A DNA stretch of 40,510 nt from DASZKW01 sp035552775. GTDB taxonomy: Bacteria > Actinomycetota > Acidimicrobiia > Acidimicrobiales > Palsa-688. This document shows, one piece after another, positions 25,012 to 33,135 of the stretch (positions are counted from its first letter, which is position 1; each line of letters opens with the position of its first letter). Made by a program: the position numbers and the translations under genes. The stretch covers positions 1 through 40,510 of the forward strand of contig DASZKW010000119.1 in the NCBI GenBank assembly GCA_035552775.1. The letters are read 5' to 3'. The notes beneath the pieces are model-generated. The model made no database searches, was not told where the DNA came from, and was given only the letters and a program-made list of their open reading frames with translations.

Positions 25012-25557
25012 ATGAGGATCTACACCCGCAAGGGTGACGACGGCACCACCGGCTTGTTGTACGGCGGCCGGGTGGCCAAGGACTCGGCGGTGATCGCGGC
25101 CAGCGGCGCCGTTGACGAGGCCCAGGCCGCCCTCGGGGTGGCTCGCGCCGAGGTGGAGGCAGGCTCGGAGCTAGACGTCCTACTGGTCCGACTGGAGCGG
25201 GAGCTCTACGTGGCCATGGCCGAGCTGGCCACAGCCGAGCCCAACCGCCACAAGCTGGTGGCGGGGACCAGCCTCGTCACCTCCGAGATGGTCGCCGATC
25301 TCGAGGTAGTGATCGACAGGCTCACGGGGCGTTTCCCGCCGCTTAGCGACTTCGTCATCCCCGGCCATGACCGGCTGTCGGCCCTCCTCGACGTGGCTCG
25401 TACCGTGGTGCGCCGGGCCGAGCGCCTGGTGACAGGCGTACCCGTTGCCGGCTCCCACGTGCCCGCCTACCTCAACCGGCTCTCGGATCTGGTGTGGACC
25501 GTGGCCCGGTGGCAGGAGCAGGGTGAGTCGCTCCTCAGCCGCCAGGCCGGTAGCTGA
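25012..25557 (+). CDS. pduO: PduO-type cob(I)alamin adenosyltransferase
   Basis: Makes adenosylcobalamin from cob(I)alamin and ATP. The 181-residue protein has the N-terminal ATP loop TRKGDDGTTGLLYGGRV, the Asp/Glu pair in GAVDEAQAALGVAR, and the C-terminal signature RTVVRRAERL ending LNRLSDLVWTVAR. It lies 40 bp after the YbjQ genes with a weak ribosome site (AGAGGCGG), so it may share their transcript. The nearby metH also uses cobalamin, but as the methyl form. The 3' end overlaps the convergent GT2 gene by 23 bp. Confidence 0.9.
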   Translation: MRIYTRKGDDGTTGLLYGGRVAKDSAVIAASGAVDEAQAALGVARAEVEAGSELDVLLVRLERELYVAMAELATAEPNRHKLVAGTSLVTSEMVADLEVVIDRLTGRFPPLSDFVIPGHDRLSALLDVARTVVRRAERLVTGVPVAGSHVPAYLNRLSDLVWTVARWQEQGESLLSRQAGS

Positions 25558-26350
25558 CTGGCGTTGCTCTGGCGGCGGGGCGAGGGCCGTCGCGTCCGAG
25601 GGCGGCGGCGGCGTCGGGCAGCGATCGCAGGTGCCGGCGGTCGACCGCCAGGCGAGCCAGGTGGGCCAGGAAACGCCCGCCCTGGGCGACGTTCGCCTTG
25701 CTCGCACCGGCGTGGCGCTCGGCGAAGTGGTAGGCGAGGTTGTGGACCCGTAGGGGGCGCCCGCGAGCGGCCACCTCCAGGAGGATCTTGAAGCCGTTGG
25801 TGCGCAGCACCACGCCGTCGATCACCGACCGGTCGAAGGCGAACAGGCCGCTCATCGGGTCGGAGAGGCACCGGGAACGGGAAACCGCCATGTGGACCAG
25901 GCGCCGGCTGCCGGTCGACACGCCCCGCCTCCATGGCCCGGCCAGACCGTCCACGTGGTCCTCGTCGCCGTAGCGGGTGCCAGCCACCAGATCGGCCCAG
26001 CCTTCGAGGATCGGCGCCACCAGCAGCGGCACCAACTCGGGGGGATGTTGAAGATCGGCGTCCATGACGGCCAGGACGTCGCCCCGGGCAGCGGCAAAGC
26101 CGTCCTGCACGGCTCCGCCGAGGCCACCGTGGCGTTTTCCCCGCGGCCGGTGGTGGAGCCTGACCGGGGCCCGCTCGGCCGCCTTGCGCACGGCGGCAGG
26201 GGTGTCGTCGTCGGAGTCGTCGACGAAGAGGACCTCCCACGCCAGGGCGCGGGCGGCGAACGCCCGGGCCAATCGCTCCACGAGGGGCGCGACGTTGGCC
26301 GCCTCGTCGCGCGTTGGGACCACCACCGTCACCATTGGCAGCGCGGTCAC
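25535..26350 (-). CDS. GT2 glycosyltransferase, polyprenol-phosphate mannosyltransferase-like
   Basis: The catalytic domain begins MVTVVVPTRDEAANVAPLVE, followed by EVLFVDDSDDDT (nucleotide-sugar binding), VMDADLQHPPELV (DAD metal motif with the QHPPE that marks dolichol-phosphate mannose synthases) and a C-terminal GFKILLEV. It has no C-terminal membrane helices, so it probably acts at the membrane surface and makes a polyprenol-phosphate sugar donor. I use the GTG at 26350; the ATG at 26335 is equally possible. The frame continues open to 26473 through a low-complexity Arg-rich stretch that is unlikely to be translated. Confidence 0.8.
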   Translation of the reverse strand: MTALPMVTVVVPTRDEAANVAPLVERLARAFAARALAWEVLFVDDSDDDTPAAVRKAAERAPVRLHHRPRGKRHGGLGGAVQDGFAAARGDVLAVMDADLQHPPELVPLLVAPILEGWADLVAGTRYGDEDHVDGLAGPWRRGVSTGSRRLVHMAVSRSRCLSDPMSGLFAFDRSVIDGVVLRTNGFKILLEVAARGRPLRVHNLAYHFAERHAGASKANVAQGGRFLAHLARLAVDRRHLRSLPDAAAALGRDGPRPAARATPVSYRPGG

Positions 26351-26507
26351 CGGGTGGTTGCCTGTCGCGTCCCCCTGTTCGAATGCATTGTCGATAGTGG
26401 TTCCCCCGCGACAGGTGCCGCCGGTCGCCAACCGTAGCCGAGACGGGGAGCGGCGGATGGTTGGCCGCTTCAAGCTACGTTGGCGAACAAGGACGTAGGA
26501 GGTACGG

Positions 26508-28010
26508 ATGGCAGTGGCATTTACAAGCGGGGAGGCGCCACCCGACGGGGTCGACGCCCTGGCCGTGCCCGTCGCTGACGACCTGCGCCCCGCCGGCCGT
26601 GACGGGGGCGTCAGCGCCGCCCTGGAAGCCGAGGCGGGCGCCCTGCTCGACGGGAGTTTCTTGTCGGCGGCGGGATTCCGGGGCGAAGTGGGCCAGACCC
26701 AATGGGTCCCCGCAGGTCGCCGCCACCTGGTGGCTGTGGGGGTCGGTCCCCGCGGGTCGCTAAGCCGGGACGACCTGCGCCGCGCCGCCGCCGCCCTCGG
26801 GCGCGCCGCGGGGCGAGCCCGGTCCGTCGCGACGACCCTCCACCACGCGTTCCCGGCCGCGGCGGATGCAGGGTCGGCCGAGATCGCCCAGGAGGCGATG
26901 GGGTCGCGCTCGGCGGTGGCGGCTCAGACGGTGGTGGAAGGCATAGGCCTGGCCGGCTACAGGTACCAGCCGGCCGCCGAGGGGGCCGAGTCGCTGCTCG
27001 AGCGGGTCACCCTCGTCGGCGCGGACGCCGCCGCCGTGCGCCGGGGCGAGATCATGGTCGCGGCCACGTTGCGGACACGATCGTGGGTGAACCGGCCGGC
27101 CGGTGATCTCCGGCCCCCCCGCCTGGCGGAGATGGCGGCCGAGGCGGGACTCGCCGCCGGCCTGGAGGTCGAGGTTTGGGACGAGGGCCGTATCGCCGCC
27201 GAGGGTCTCGGCTGTCTGGCCGGCGTGGCCGCCGGGTCGGAGGAGCCGCCCCGACTTGTGCGCCTGACCTACGCGCCACGTGGTGCCGTCGCCCACCTGG
27301 CCCTGGTGGGCAAGGGCATCACCTTCGATTCGGGCGGCCTGTCGATCAAGGGGGCGTCCGCCATGGAGTCGATGAAGGCCGACATGGGCGGTGCCGCTGC
27401 CGTGCTCGCCGCGGTCCTCGCCCTCCCCGACCTGGCGCCGCCGGTTCGAGTCGACGCGTGGGCAGCGGTGGCGGAGAACATGCCGAGCGGGCACGCCACG
27501 CGCCCCGGTGACGTGCTGGTGGCGAGCGACGGCACGACGGTCGAAGTGGTCAACACCGATGCCGAGGGGCGCCTGGTACTGGCCGATGCCCTGCTGGCGG
27601 CGGCCGGCCCCGAGCCCGATGCCATAGTCGACGTCGCCACCCTCACGGGCGGCCAGCGGGTGGCACTCGGCCCCCAGCTGGCCGCGGTTCTCGGCAGCGA
27701 CGACGTCGTCGAGCGGGTGCTGGCGGCGGGCGCCGTCGCCGGTGAGCCGGCGTGGCGGCTCCCGCTGTGGGCCGGTTACCGCAGCAGGCTCGACTCCGAC
27801 GTGGCCGACCTGCGCAACGTGGCGCGCGATTCGGCGGCGTCGACCATCATGGCCGCCCTGTTCCTTCAGCGTTTCGTCGCTGAGCGGCCCTGGGCCCATC
27901 TCGACATCGCCGCGCCGAGCTTCGTCGACCGTGACGACGGTTGGTTGACCAAGGGGGCGACGGGGTGGGGGACCAGGACGCTCATCGAACTGGTCAGCGC
28001 CTGGGCCTGA
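26508..28010 (+). CDS. pepA: Leucyl aminopeptidase, M17 family
   Basis: A cytosolic two-metal aminopeptidase of 500 residues, the usual length for the family, acting as a hexamer. The N-terminal 160 residues form the variable macro-like domain. The catalytic domain has the metal-binding GKGITFDSGGLSIK, the MKADMGGAAAVL segment, and the M17 signature NTDAEGRLVLADAL with Asp and Glu ligands and the catalytic Arg. The ATG is preceded by AGGAGG. It is divergent from the GT2 gene and convergent with greA. Confidence 0.93.
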   Translation: MAVAFTSGEAPPDGVDALAVPVADDLRPAGRDGGVSAALEAEAGALLDGSFLSAAGFRGEVGQTQWVPAGRRHLVAVGVGPRGSLSRDDLRRAAAALGRAAGRARSVATTLHHAFPAAADAGSAEIAQEAMGSRSAVAAQTVVEGIGLAGYRYQPAAEGAESLLERVTLVGADAAAVRRGEIMVAATLRTRSWVNRPAGDLRPPRLAEMAAEAGLAAGLEVEVWDEGRIAAEGLGCLAGVAAGSEEPPRLVRLTYAPRGAVAHLALVGKGITFDSGGLSIKGASAMESMKADMGGAAAVLAAVLALPDLAPPVRVDAWAAVAENMPSGHATRPGDVLVASDGTTVEVVNTDAEGRLVLADALLAAAGPEPDAIVDVATLTGGQRVALGPQLAAVLGSDDVVERVLAAGAVAGEPAWRLPLWAGYRSRLDSDVADLRNVARDSAASTIMAALFLQRFVAERPWAHLDIAAPSFVDRDDGWLTKGATGWGTRTLIELVSAWA

Positions 28011-28065
28011 CGCTCGGGCGCCGGCGAGCCGCCTGACGCTCGGCCCAGGTGAGCCCGCCGGGCGC

Positions 28066-28536
28066 TCAGGCTCCGACGTCGACCACTTCGACCCTGAGCT
28101 TGCCGGTGGGGGCCTCGTACTCGACGGCGTCGCCGACGCGGTGGCCGATCAGGGCCTGGCCGAGCGGTGAGGCAGGTGAGATGACCGACACGCCCTCGCG
28201 GCGCTCCTCGATCGATCCGATCAAGAAGCGCTCGACGTCGGCGTCGCCCTCGTAACGCAGCGACACCACCGCACCGGTGGTCACCTCGCCGGCCGCGGCC
28301 GCCGACGCGTCGACGACCGTGGCGCCATCGAGCATCGCCTGGAGCTGGCGGATGCGGGACTCCATCTTGCCCTGGGTGTCCTTGGCCGCGTGGTAGTCCC
28401 CGTTCTCGGACAGGTCGCCGAGAGCACGGGCCGCCTCGATGGCCCGGGCGATCTCGACGCGCCCGCGGGTCTTGAGATCCTCCAGCTCGGCCGACAGCCG
28501 GGCCAGGGTGTCCGCTGTGAGTTCGGTGCCGGCCAT
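28066..28536 (-). CDS. greA: Transcription elongation factor GreA
   Basis: GreA enters the secondary channel of paused RNA polymerase and stimulates cleavage of the backtracked RNA 3' end. The 156-residue protein has the N-terminal coiled coil (LARLSAELEDLKTRGRVEIA, SENGDYHAAKDTQGKMESRI), whose tip carries the acidic residues used in catalysis. A C-terminal FKBP-like domain ends with SPLGQALIGHRVGDAVEYEA. The start lies only 11 bp from a palindromic mobile element and has no visible ribosome site, so its expression signals may have been replaced by that element. Confidence 0.93.
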   Translation of the reverse strand: MAGTELTADTLARLSAELEDLKTRGRVEIARAIEAARALGDLSENGDYHAAKDTQGKMESRIRQLQAMLDGATVVDASAAAAGEVTTGAVVSLRYEGDADVERFLIGSIEERREGVSVISPASPLGQALIGHRVGDAVEYEAPTGKLRVEVVDVGA

Positions 28537-28547
28537 GGATGCCAGGC

Positions 28548-28652
28548 TACAAAGGCGAGCGTTGCTACGTCGACAATGCTCTCGCCGGCTCGGACAGGTT
28601 TACCTGGACCTTCGTTCCTCGGGGAGTCGACGTAGCAACGCTCGCCTTGCTA
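28548..28652. mobile_element. Full copy (C) of the TA-flanked palindromic element
   Basis: A 101-bp element (28550-28650) bordered by TA at 28548-28549 and 28651-28652. It has the same 24-25 bp inverted ends and nearly the same middle as the copy at 16699. The right end reads CCTTGC, and there is one extra base in the centre. It occupies the gap just upstream of greA and ends 49 bp before the leader peptide of the divergent leuB operon, so it could affect both. Confidence 0.85.
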
Positions 28653-28663
28653 ACCCCCGCCAG

Positions 28664-28669
28664 TTGACT
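28664..28669 (+). promoter_or_regulatory. Possible -35 box for the leuB operon leader
   Basis: TTGACT lies 33 bp before the leader-peptide ATG, just outside the palindromic element. A matching -10 box is not clear: GACACT (17-bp spacer) and TAGGAA (24-bp spacer) are both imperfect. The leader peptide has no ribosome site, so a start near its ATG (leaderless) is likely. Confidence 0.35.
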
Positions 28670-28701
28670 CGCGCCGCCGGACGCGGGACACTGTAGGAAC
28701 T

Positions 28702-28764
28702 ATGACTGTTGTGCCCTCGACCATCCCTGCCCTCACCGGCCAGGCAATCGTAATCATCATGTGA
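28702..28764 (+). CDS. Attenuator leader peptide of the leuB-ilvE-cimA operon
   Basis: A 20-residue reading frame, MTVVPSTIPALTGQAIVIIM, with four Ile and three Val codons, three of the Ile codons bunched at the end (ATC GTA ATC ATC). The stop codon overlaps the 5' arm of a hairpin, and a terminator-like hairpin lies downstream. This is the layout of classical branched-chain amino acid attenuation: ribosome stalling at scarce Ile-tRNA would favour read-through. The downstream citramalate pathway leads to isoleucine, matching the codon bias. Too short for a homology call; the evidence is arrangement and composition. Confidence 0.65.
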   Translation: MTVVPSTIPALTGQAIVIIM

Positions 28765-28793
28765 GCGCACCCGGCCGGTTGCCGGAGTGCGCT
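28764..28793 (+). promoter_or_regulatory. Leader hairpin 1 (stall-sensitive) with competing antiterminator pairing
   Basis: AGCGCAC (28764-28770) pairs with GTGCGCT (28787-28793); its first arm begins inside the leader stop codon. A ribosome stalled on the Ile codons would cover that arm. CGGTTG (28776-28781) would then be free to pair with CGACCG (28797-28802), the first arm of the terminator hairpin. Confidence 0.5.
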
Positions 28794-28796
28794 GCT

Positions 28797-28821
28797 CGAC
28801 CGCCCTCGGGGGCGGTCGTTT
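28797..28821 (+). terminator. Attenuator terminator-like hairpin
   Basis: CGACCGCCC (28797-28805) pairs perfectly over nine bases with GGGCGGTCG (28810-28818) around the tetraloop TCGG. A short TTT follows. The U-run is weak, but GC-rich actinobacterial terminators often lack a long one. It lies 114 bp before the leuB start. Confidence 0.55.
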
Positions 28822-28846
28822 CACGTTCGAGGGGAAGGTCGTCGAG

Positions 28847-28916
28847 AACAAGTTGTCGGAACAAGTTGTCGGAACACGATTGGCGAAAACACGGTTGGCG
28901 AAAACACGGTTGGCGA
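28847..28916 (+). repeat. Five tandem 13-15 bp repeats upstream of leuB
   Basis: Two copies of AACAAGTTGTCGG (28847, 28860) are followed by three of AACACGRTTGGCGAA (28873, 28888, 28903, the last one base short). All five share AACA-G-TTG-CG. The array ends 18 bp before the leuB TTG start, next to the AGAGGAG ribosome site. It could be an operator array or a slippage product. Confidence 0.75.
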
Positions 28917-28934
28917 CATCAGAGGAGTGACCGA

Positions 28935-29936
28935 TTGACCGCACACAGCATCGCCGTGATCGCCGGGGACGGCATCGGCCCCGAGGTGATCGCCGAGGCC
29001 CTCAAGGTGGCCCGCGCCGCGGGAGCCGAGCTCGACACCGTCGACTACGACCTGGGAGGCCGGCGCTACCTGGCGACGGGGGAGGTCCTTCCAGACGCCG
29101 TGGTCGACGAGCTCCGAGGCTACGACGCCATCCTCCTCGGCGCCGTCGGCACCCCCGAGGTGGCCCCCGGTGTCCTCGAACGCGGCCTGCTCCTGCGGCT
29201 GCGTTTCGAGCTCGACCTCTACGTCAACCTGCGACCGTTCGCGGCGGCGGCGAGCGTGGGCGCCGGCGTGCCCGTCGACTTCTCGGTCATCCGGGAGAAC
29301 ACCGAGGGTATCTACGCCGGCGAGGGCGGATTCCTGCGCAAGGGCACGCCGGCCGAGGTCGCCACCCAGGGGTCGGTCAACACCAGGATGGGCGTCGAGC
29401 GCTGCGTGCGCTACGCCTTCGACTTGGCGCGCACCCGCCCGCGCCACCACCTCACCCTGGTCCACAAGACCAACGTGCTCACCTTCGCCGGCGACCTGTG
29501 GCAGCGAACCTTCGATCACGTCGCCACCGAGTACCCCGGCGTCGACGTGGCCTACAACCACGTCGACGCCGCGTGCATCTACTTCGTGTCGTCACCTGAC
29601 CGCTACGACGTCGTCGTCACCGACAATCTCTTCGGCGACATCCTCACCGACCTGGGGGGAGCCATCTCCGGTGGCATCGGCCGGGCCGCGTCGGCCAACC
29701 TGAACCCGGCGCGCACCGGGCCTTCGCTGTTCGAGCCCGTGCACGGCTCGGCTCCCGATATCGCCGGGCACGCCGTCGCCGACCCGACGGCCGCCATCGT
29801 GTCCGCGGCCATGATGCTCGACTTCCTCGGCGACACCGAGGTGGCGGGACGGATCACCAAGTCCGTGGCGGAGTTCGTCGCCGCCCCGGGCGCCTCGACG
29901 TCACAGGTGGGCGACTCCATCGCAGAAAGGGTGTAA
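28935..29936 (+). CDS. leuB: 3-isopropylmalate dehydrogenase LeuB
   Basis: Oxidatively decarboxylates 3-isopropylmalate in leucine synthesis; in citramalate-pathway organisms the same enzyme can process 3-methylmalate towards isoleucine. The 333-residue protein shows AGDGIGPEV at the N-terminus, the substrate-loop motif VIRENTEGIYAGEGG, the catalytic Lys in VHKTNVLTF, the metal-binding Asp in DNLFGDILTDLGG and the NAD motif EPVHGSAPDIAG. I use the TTG at 28935, which has AGAGGAG upstream and starts at the conserved SIAVIAGDG. It is the first gene of the operon behind the attenuator. Confidence 0.92.
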   Translation: MTAHSIAVIAGDGIGPEVIAEALKVARAAGAELDTVDYDLGGRRYLATGEVLPDAVVDELRGYDAILLGAVGTPEVAPGVLERGLLLRLRFELDLYVNLRPFAAAASVGAGVPVDFSVIRENTEGIYAGEGGFLRKGTPAEVATQGSVNTRMGVERCVRYAFDLARTRPRHHLTLVHKTNVLTFAGDLWQRTFDHVATEYPGVDVAYNHVDAACIYFVSSPDRYDVVVTDNLFGDILTDLGGAISGGIGRAASANLNPARTGPSLFEPVHGSAPDIAGHAVADPTAAIVSAAMMLDFLGDTEVAGRITKSVAEFVAAPGASTSQVGDSIAERV

Positions 29937-29948
29937 GGGTAAAGAACA

Positions 29949-30872
29949 ATGCCGATCACCAAGACGGAGAAGATCTGGATGGACGGCGCGCTCGTCGACT
30001 GGGACGATGCGACCATCCACGTGCTCACCCACTCATTGCACTACGGCTGCGGGGTATTCGAGGGCATCCGGGCCTACCCGACGGCCTCGGGACCTGCGGT
30101 TTTCCGGCTCTCGGACCACATAGTGCGCCTGTTCGATTCGGCGAAGATCTTCCTGATCGACATTCCCTTCACCGCCGAGGAGATAGTCGAGGCGACGAAG
30201 CAGACGGTCGCGGTAAACGGGCTCGAGGAGTGCTACATCCGGCCCCTCGTCTACCTCGGTTACGGGGAGATGGGTCTCAACCCACTGCCCTGCCCCGTGA
30301 ACGTGTCGATCGCGGTGTGGCCGTGGGGCTCCTACCTGGGCGACGAGGGCATCCGACACGGCGTGCGCACGAAGATCAGCTCCTGGCAGCGTCACGCCCC
30401 CAACGCCATGCCCCCGGCGGCCAAGGGCACGGGCATGTACATCAACTCTTCCATGGCCAAGGTCGAGGCCCTCAAGGCGGGCTACGACGAGGCGATCCTG
30501 CTGTCGCCGCAGGGATATGTCAGCGAGTGCACGGGGGAAAACCTGTTCGTGGTGCGCGGCGGCCGCATCGTCACGCCACCGCTGTCGGCGGGGGCCTTGG
30601 AGGGCATCACCCAGCACTCGGTGATGACCATCGCCGCCGACCTTGGTTTCGACGTCTCCTTCGGCAACATCCTGCGGTCGGACCTGTACACCGCCGAGGA
30701 GGCGTTCCTCACCGGCACCGCCGCGGAGGTCGTGCCCGTCCGTTCGGTGGACGACCGGCCCGTCGGTGACGGTGAACCGGGACCGATGACCCGCAAGTTG
30801 CAGGAGGTCTACGCCGCCGCCGTGCGGGGGGAAGATGACCGCTACAAGGATTGGAACGAACATGTCCGCTGA
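29949..30872 (+). CDS. ilvE: Branched-chain amino acid aminotransferase IlvE
   Basis: A fold-type IV PLP enzyme that makes the last step to Ile, Leu and Val from their 2-oxoacids. The 307-residue product has HYGCGVFEGIRAY, RPLVYLGYG, the PLP-binding Lys159 in AAKGTGMYINSS, and the C-terminal signature SECTGENLFVV. The ATG lies 12 bp after leuB. The 3' end overlaps cimA by 11 bp, so the two are translationally coupled. Confidence 0.94.
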   Translation: MPITKTEKIWMDGALVDWDDATIHVLTHSLHYGCGVFEGIRAYPTASGPAVFRLSDHIVRLFDSAKIFLIDIPFTAEEIVEATKQTVAVNGLEECYIRPLVYLGYGEMGLNPLPCPVNVSIAVWPWGSYLGDEGIRHGVRTKISSWQRHAPNAMPPAAKGTGMYINSSMAKVEALKAGYDEAILLSPQGYVSECTGENLFVVRGGRIVTPPLSAGALEGITQHSVMTIAADLGFDVSFGNILRSDLYTAEEAFLTGTAAEVVPVRSVDDRPVGDGEPGPMTRKLQEVYAAAVRGEDDRYKDWNEHVR

Positions 30873-32460
30873 ACCCGGCGTGGTCGAGATCTACGACACC
30901 ACCCTGCGCGACGGCAGCCAGGCCGAGGGTCTGTCGCTCACCGTCGACGACAAGCTGCGCGTCGCCGAGCAGCTCGACCATCTCGGGGTCCATTTCATCG
31001 AGGGCGGCTGGCCGGGGGCCAATCCCAAGGACGAGGAGTTCTTCCGGCGCGCCGGCGCCGGCGAGCTGGTGCTGTCCACCGCCACCCTGGTCGCCTTCGG
31101 GTCGACGCGCAAGGCCGGAGGCCGCGCCGACGCCGACCCTGTCCTGGCCGACCTGCTGGCAGCCGCGACCGAAGTCGTGTGCCTGGTGGCCAAGTCGGCC
31201 GCCTGGCACGTGACCGAGACCCTGCGCACGACACTCGACGAGGCGCTGGCCATGGTCGTCGACTCGGTGGAGTTGCTCACCGGGCGGGGCAGGCGGGTCC
31301 TGGTAGACGCCGAGCATTTCTTCGACGGCTACAGAGACGATCCGGCGTTCAGCGTGGACTTCGTGCGGGCGGCCGAGGCCGCCGGCGCCGAGGCGGTGAT
31401 CCTCTGCGACACCAACGGGGGCACCCTTCCCGCCGATGTCGAGCGCATAGTGTCAGAGGTCGTGGCCGGCGCCTCCGGGCGCATCGGAGGTCACTTCCAC
31501 AACGACTCGGGCTGCGCGGTGGCCAACTCGCTCGCCGCCGTGCGCGCCGGCGCCGTCCACATTCAGGGGTGCGTCAACGGCTACGGCGAGCGGACCGGCA
31601 ACGCGGATTTGTGCGCGGTGATCCCCAACCTCGAGTTGAAGATGGGAGTGACCACCATCGGGGCGGACCGCCTGGAACGCCTCACATCGGTCGCCCATCA
31701 CATAGCCGAGGTGGTCAACCTGGTGCCCGACCCCCACCAGCCCTTCGTCGGCATGTCCGCTTTCGCCCACAAGGCGGGGCTGCACACGAGCGCCATAGCC
31801 CGCTCACCCGCCGCCTACGAGCACGTGGCGCCCGAAACGGTCGGCAACGGGACCCGGTTCGTCGTGAGCGAGATGGCGGGCCGCTCGACGGTGGCCCTCA
31901 AAGCCGAACAGCTCGGCCTCGACCTCGACAACTCCGCGCTGGTCGAGGTGGTCGACCGCCTGAAGGCGCTCGAGCATCGCGGCTACCACTTCGAGGTGGC
32001 CGACGGCTCCCTCGAACTGCTGATGCGGGCGGCCACGGGCTGGAAACAGCCGTACTTCCACCTGGAGTCGCACCGGGTGATCACCGAGTTGCGCGAGGAC
32101 GGGACCTTCGTCACCGAGGCGACCATCAAGATCCGTGTCGGCGACGAACGGGTCCTCGCCACCGCGGAGGGCAACGGTCCCGTCAACGCCCTCGATGCCG
32201 CCCTGCGCAAGGCCATCGGCCCGCAGTACCCAGGTCTGTCGTCGGTGCACCTGACAGACTTCAAGGTGCGTGTGCTCGACACCAGCCGGGGGACCGGAGC
32301 GGTCACCCGTGTGCTCATCGACTCCACCGACGGCGACGAGACGTGGACGACCATCGGGGTATCGGAGAACGTGATCGAGGCGTCGTGGGAGGCGCTCGAG
32401 GACTCGATCGTGTTCGGCCTCCTGCGGGGTGCCGCCGGTCGGCCGGATCCCGTCCTGTGA
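30862..32460 (+). CDS. cimA: (R)-citramalate synthase CimA
   Basis: Condenses pyruvate and acetyl-CoA to citramalate, the entry to threonine-independent isoleucine synthesis. The 532-residue length and the N-terminal pattern YDTTLRDGSQAEGLSLTVDD, with HFIEGGWPGANPKDEEFF, fit the long CimA type rather than LeuA. The TIM-barrel metal ligands include the Asp of TTLRDG and the His pair in GGHFHNDSG. The C-terminal 140 residues form the LeuA-type allosteric domain (VRVLDTSRGTGAVTRVLIDS), where isoleucine would inhibit. The start is the ATG just before the conserved region. Confidence 0.9.
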   Translation: MSAEPGVVEIYDTTLRDGSQAEGLSLTVDDKLRVAEQLDHLGVHFIEGGWPGANPKDEEFFRRAGAGELVLSTATLVAFGSTRKAGGRADADPVLADLLAAATEVVCLVAKSAAWHVTETLRTTLDEALAMVVDSVELLTGRGRRVLVDAEHFFDGYRDDPAFSVDFVRAAEAAGAEAVILCDTNGGTLPADVERIVSEVVAGASGRIGGHFHNDSGCAVANSLAAVRAGAVHIQGCVNGYGERTGNADLCAVIPNLELKMGVTTIGADRLERLTSVAHHIAEVVNLVPDPHQPFVGMSAFAHKAGLHTSAIARSPAAYEHVAPETVGNGTRFVVSEMAGRSTVALKAEQLGLDLDNSALVEVVDRLKALEHRGYHFEVADGSLELLMRAATGWKQPYFHLESHRVITELREDGTFVTEATIKIRVGDERVLATAEGNGPVNALDAALRKAIGPQYPGLSSVHLTDFKVRVLDTSRGTGAVTRVLIDSTDGDETWTTIGVSENVIEASWEALEDSIVFGLLRGAAGRPDPVL

Positions 32461-32969
32461 CCCAACCGAGCTACGTCCCCATCGTCGCCAGCGACCGGGT
32501 CCGCCCCTCCGACCGGCTGCCTGCGCCGGGGCGGTGGGCACCGGACCGGCCCGCCGACCTTGTCTCCCAGCAGCCGCCGGAGGGCCGCAGCTTCGGCTCC
32601 ACCGGCCCCGACCTCGGCTACGGCCTGAAGCTGGCCAAGCGCTTCGAGCCGGACCTGGTGCTCGGCGACGGCGAGTCGGCCGACGACGCCGTCGCCGGCT
32701 GCTTCGCATGCGGTGCAAAGCGGGCGTCGGTGTTCCACCGTGCGCCCGTCATCTACGACATGGCATGGGCCTTCACCCTGTGGGGTCTCCTCGCCGATTG
32801 CCCCGCCGACCTGGCGGCTTTGCGCCGGGAGCTGTTCAGGGGCGCCGCCCACCACTACTGGGAACAGCGTGCCATCGTCGATGCAGTGCGCCCCGAAGCG
32901 TTCCGGCTCACCCCCGCGCAGGTCCGGGAGCGGCTGGCTTCGTGGTCGGAGCTGATAACCGCAGCCTGA
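32457..32969 (+). CDS. Conserved actinobacterial hypothetical protein
   Basis: A 170-residue soluble protein whose GTG start overlaps the cimA stop, making it the last gene of the operon. Visible segments are GPDLGYGLKLAKRFEPDLVL, the Cys pair GCFACGAKRA, and FTLWGLLADCPADLAALRRE. The CxxC pair could bind a metal or be redox active, but there is no second pair. I recall similar proteins beside branched-chain amino acid genes in actinobacteria, without a known function. Confidence 0.7.
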   Translation: MTQPSYVPIVASDRVRPSDRLPAPGRWAPDRPADLVSQQPPEGRSFGSTGPDLGYGLKLAKRFEPDLVLGDGESADDAVAGCFACGAKRASVFHRAPVIYDMAWAFTLWGLLADCPADLAALRRELFRGAAHHYWEQRAIVDAVRPEAFRLTPAQVRERLASWSELITAA

Positions 32970-33024
32970 CCCGACAGTGAATCGGCGCGCTCCTCGTGGA
33001 CGGGGGTGCCCCGACCCCGGCGGC

Positions 33025-33039
33025 GGCGTCGCCGACGCC
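33025..33039 (+). terminator. Possible operon-end hairpin
   Basis: GGCGTC-GCC-GACGCC forms a 6-bp stem in the 166-bp gap between the leuB operon and the convergent fabD gene. Related GGCGTCGG repeats lie near 33115. There is no T-run, so the terminator call is tentative. I see no gene in the rest of this gap. Confidence 0.3.
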
Positions 33040-33135
33040 GAAGGCCCACGTGGGGTGACCCGTTGCACGAGAACGTGCTGACCTGGCGTTCGGCCCTAGC
33101 CGTCGTGCGCCGGCGTCGGCGGCGTCGGGAGGGCG

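Noticed and set aside
28010..28066. Imperfect inverted repeat between pepA and greA as a strong bidirectional terminator
   Set aside because: GCCTGA and TCAGGC arms match, but the inner stem is broken and no T-run is present; too weak to list.
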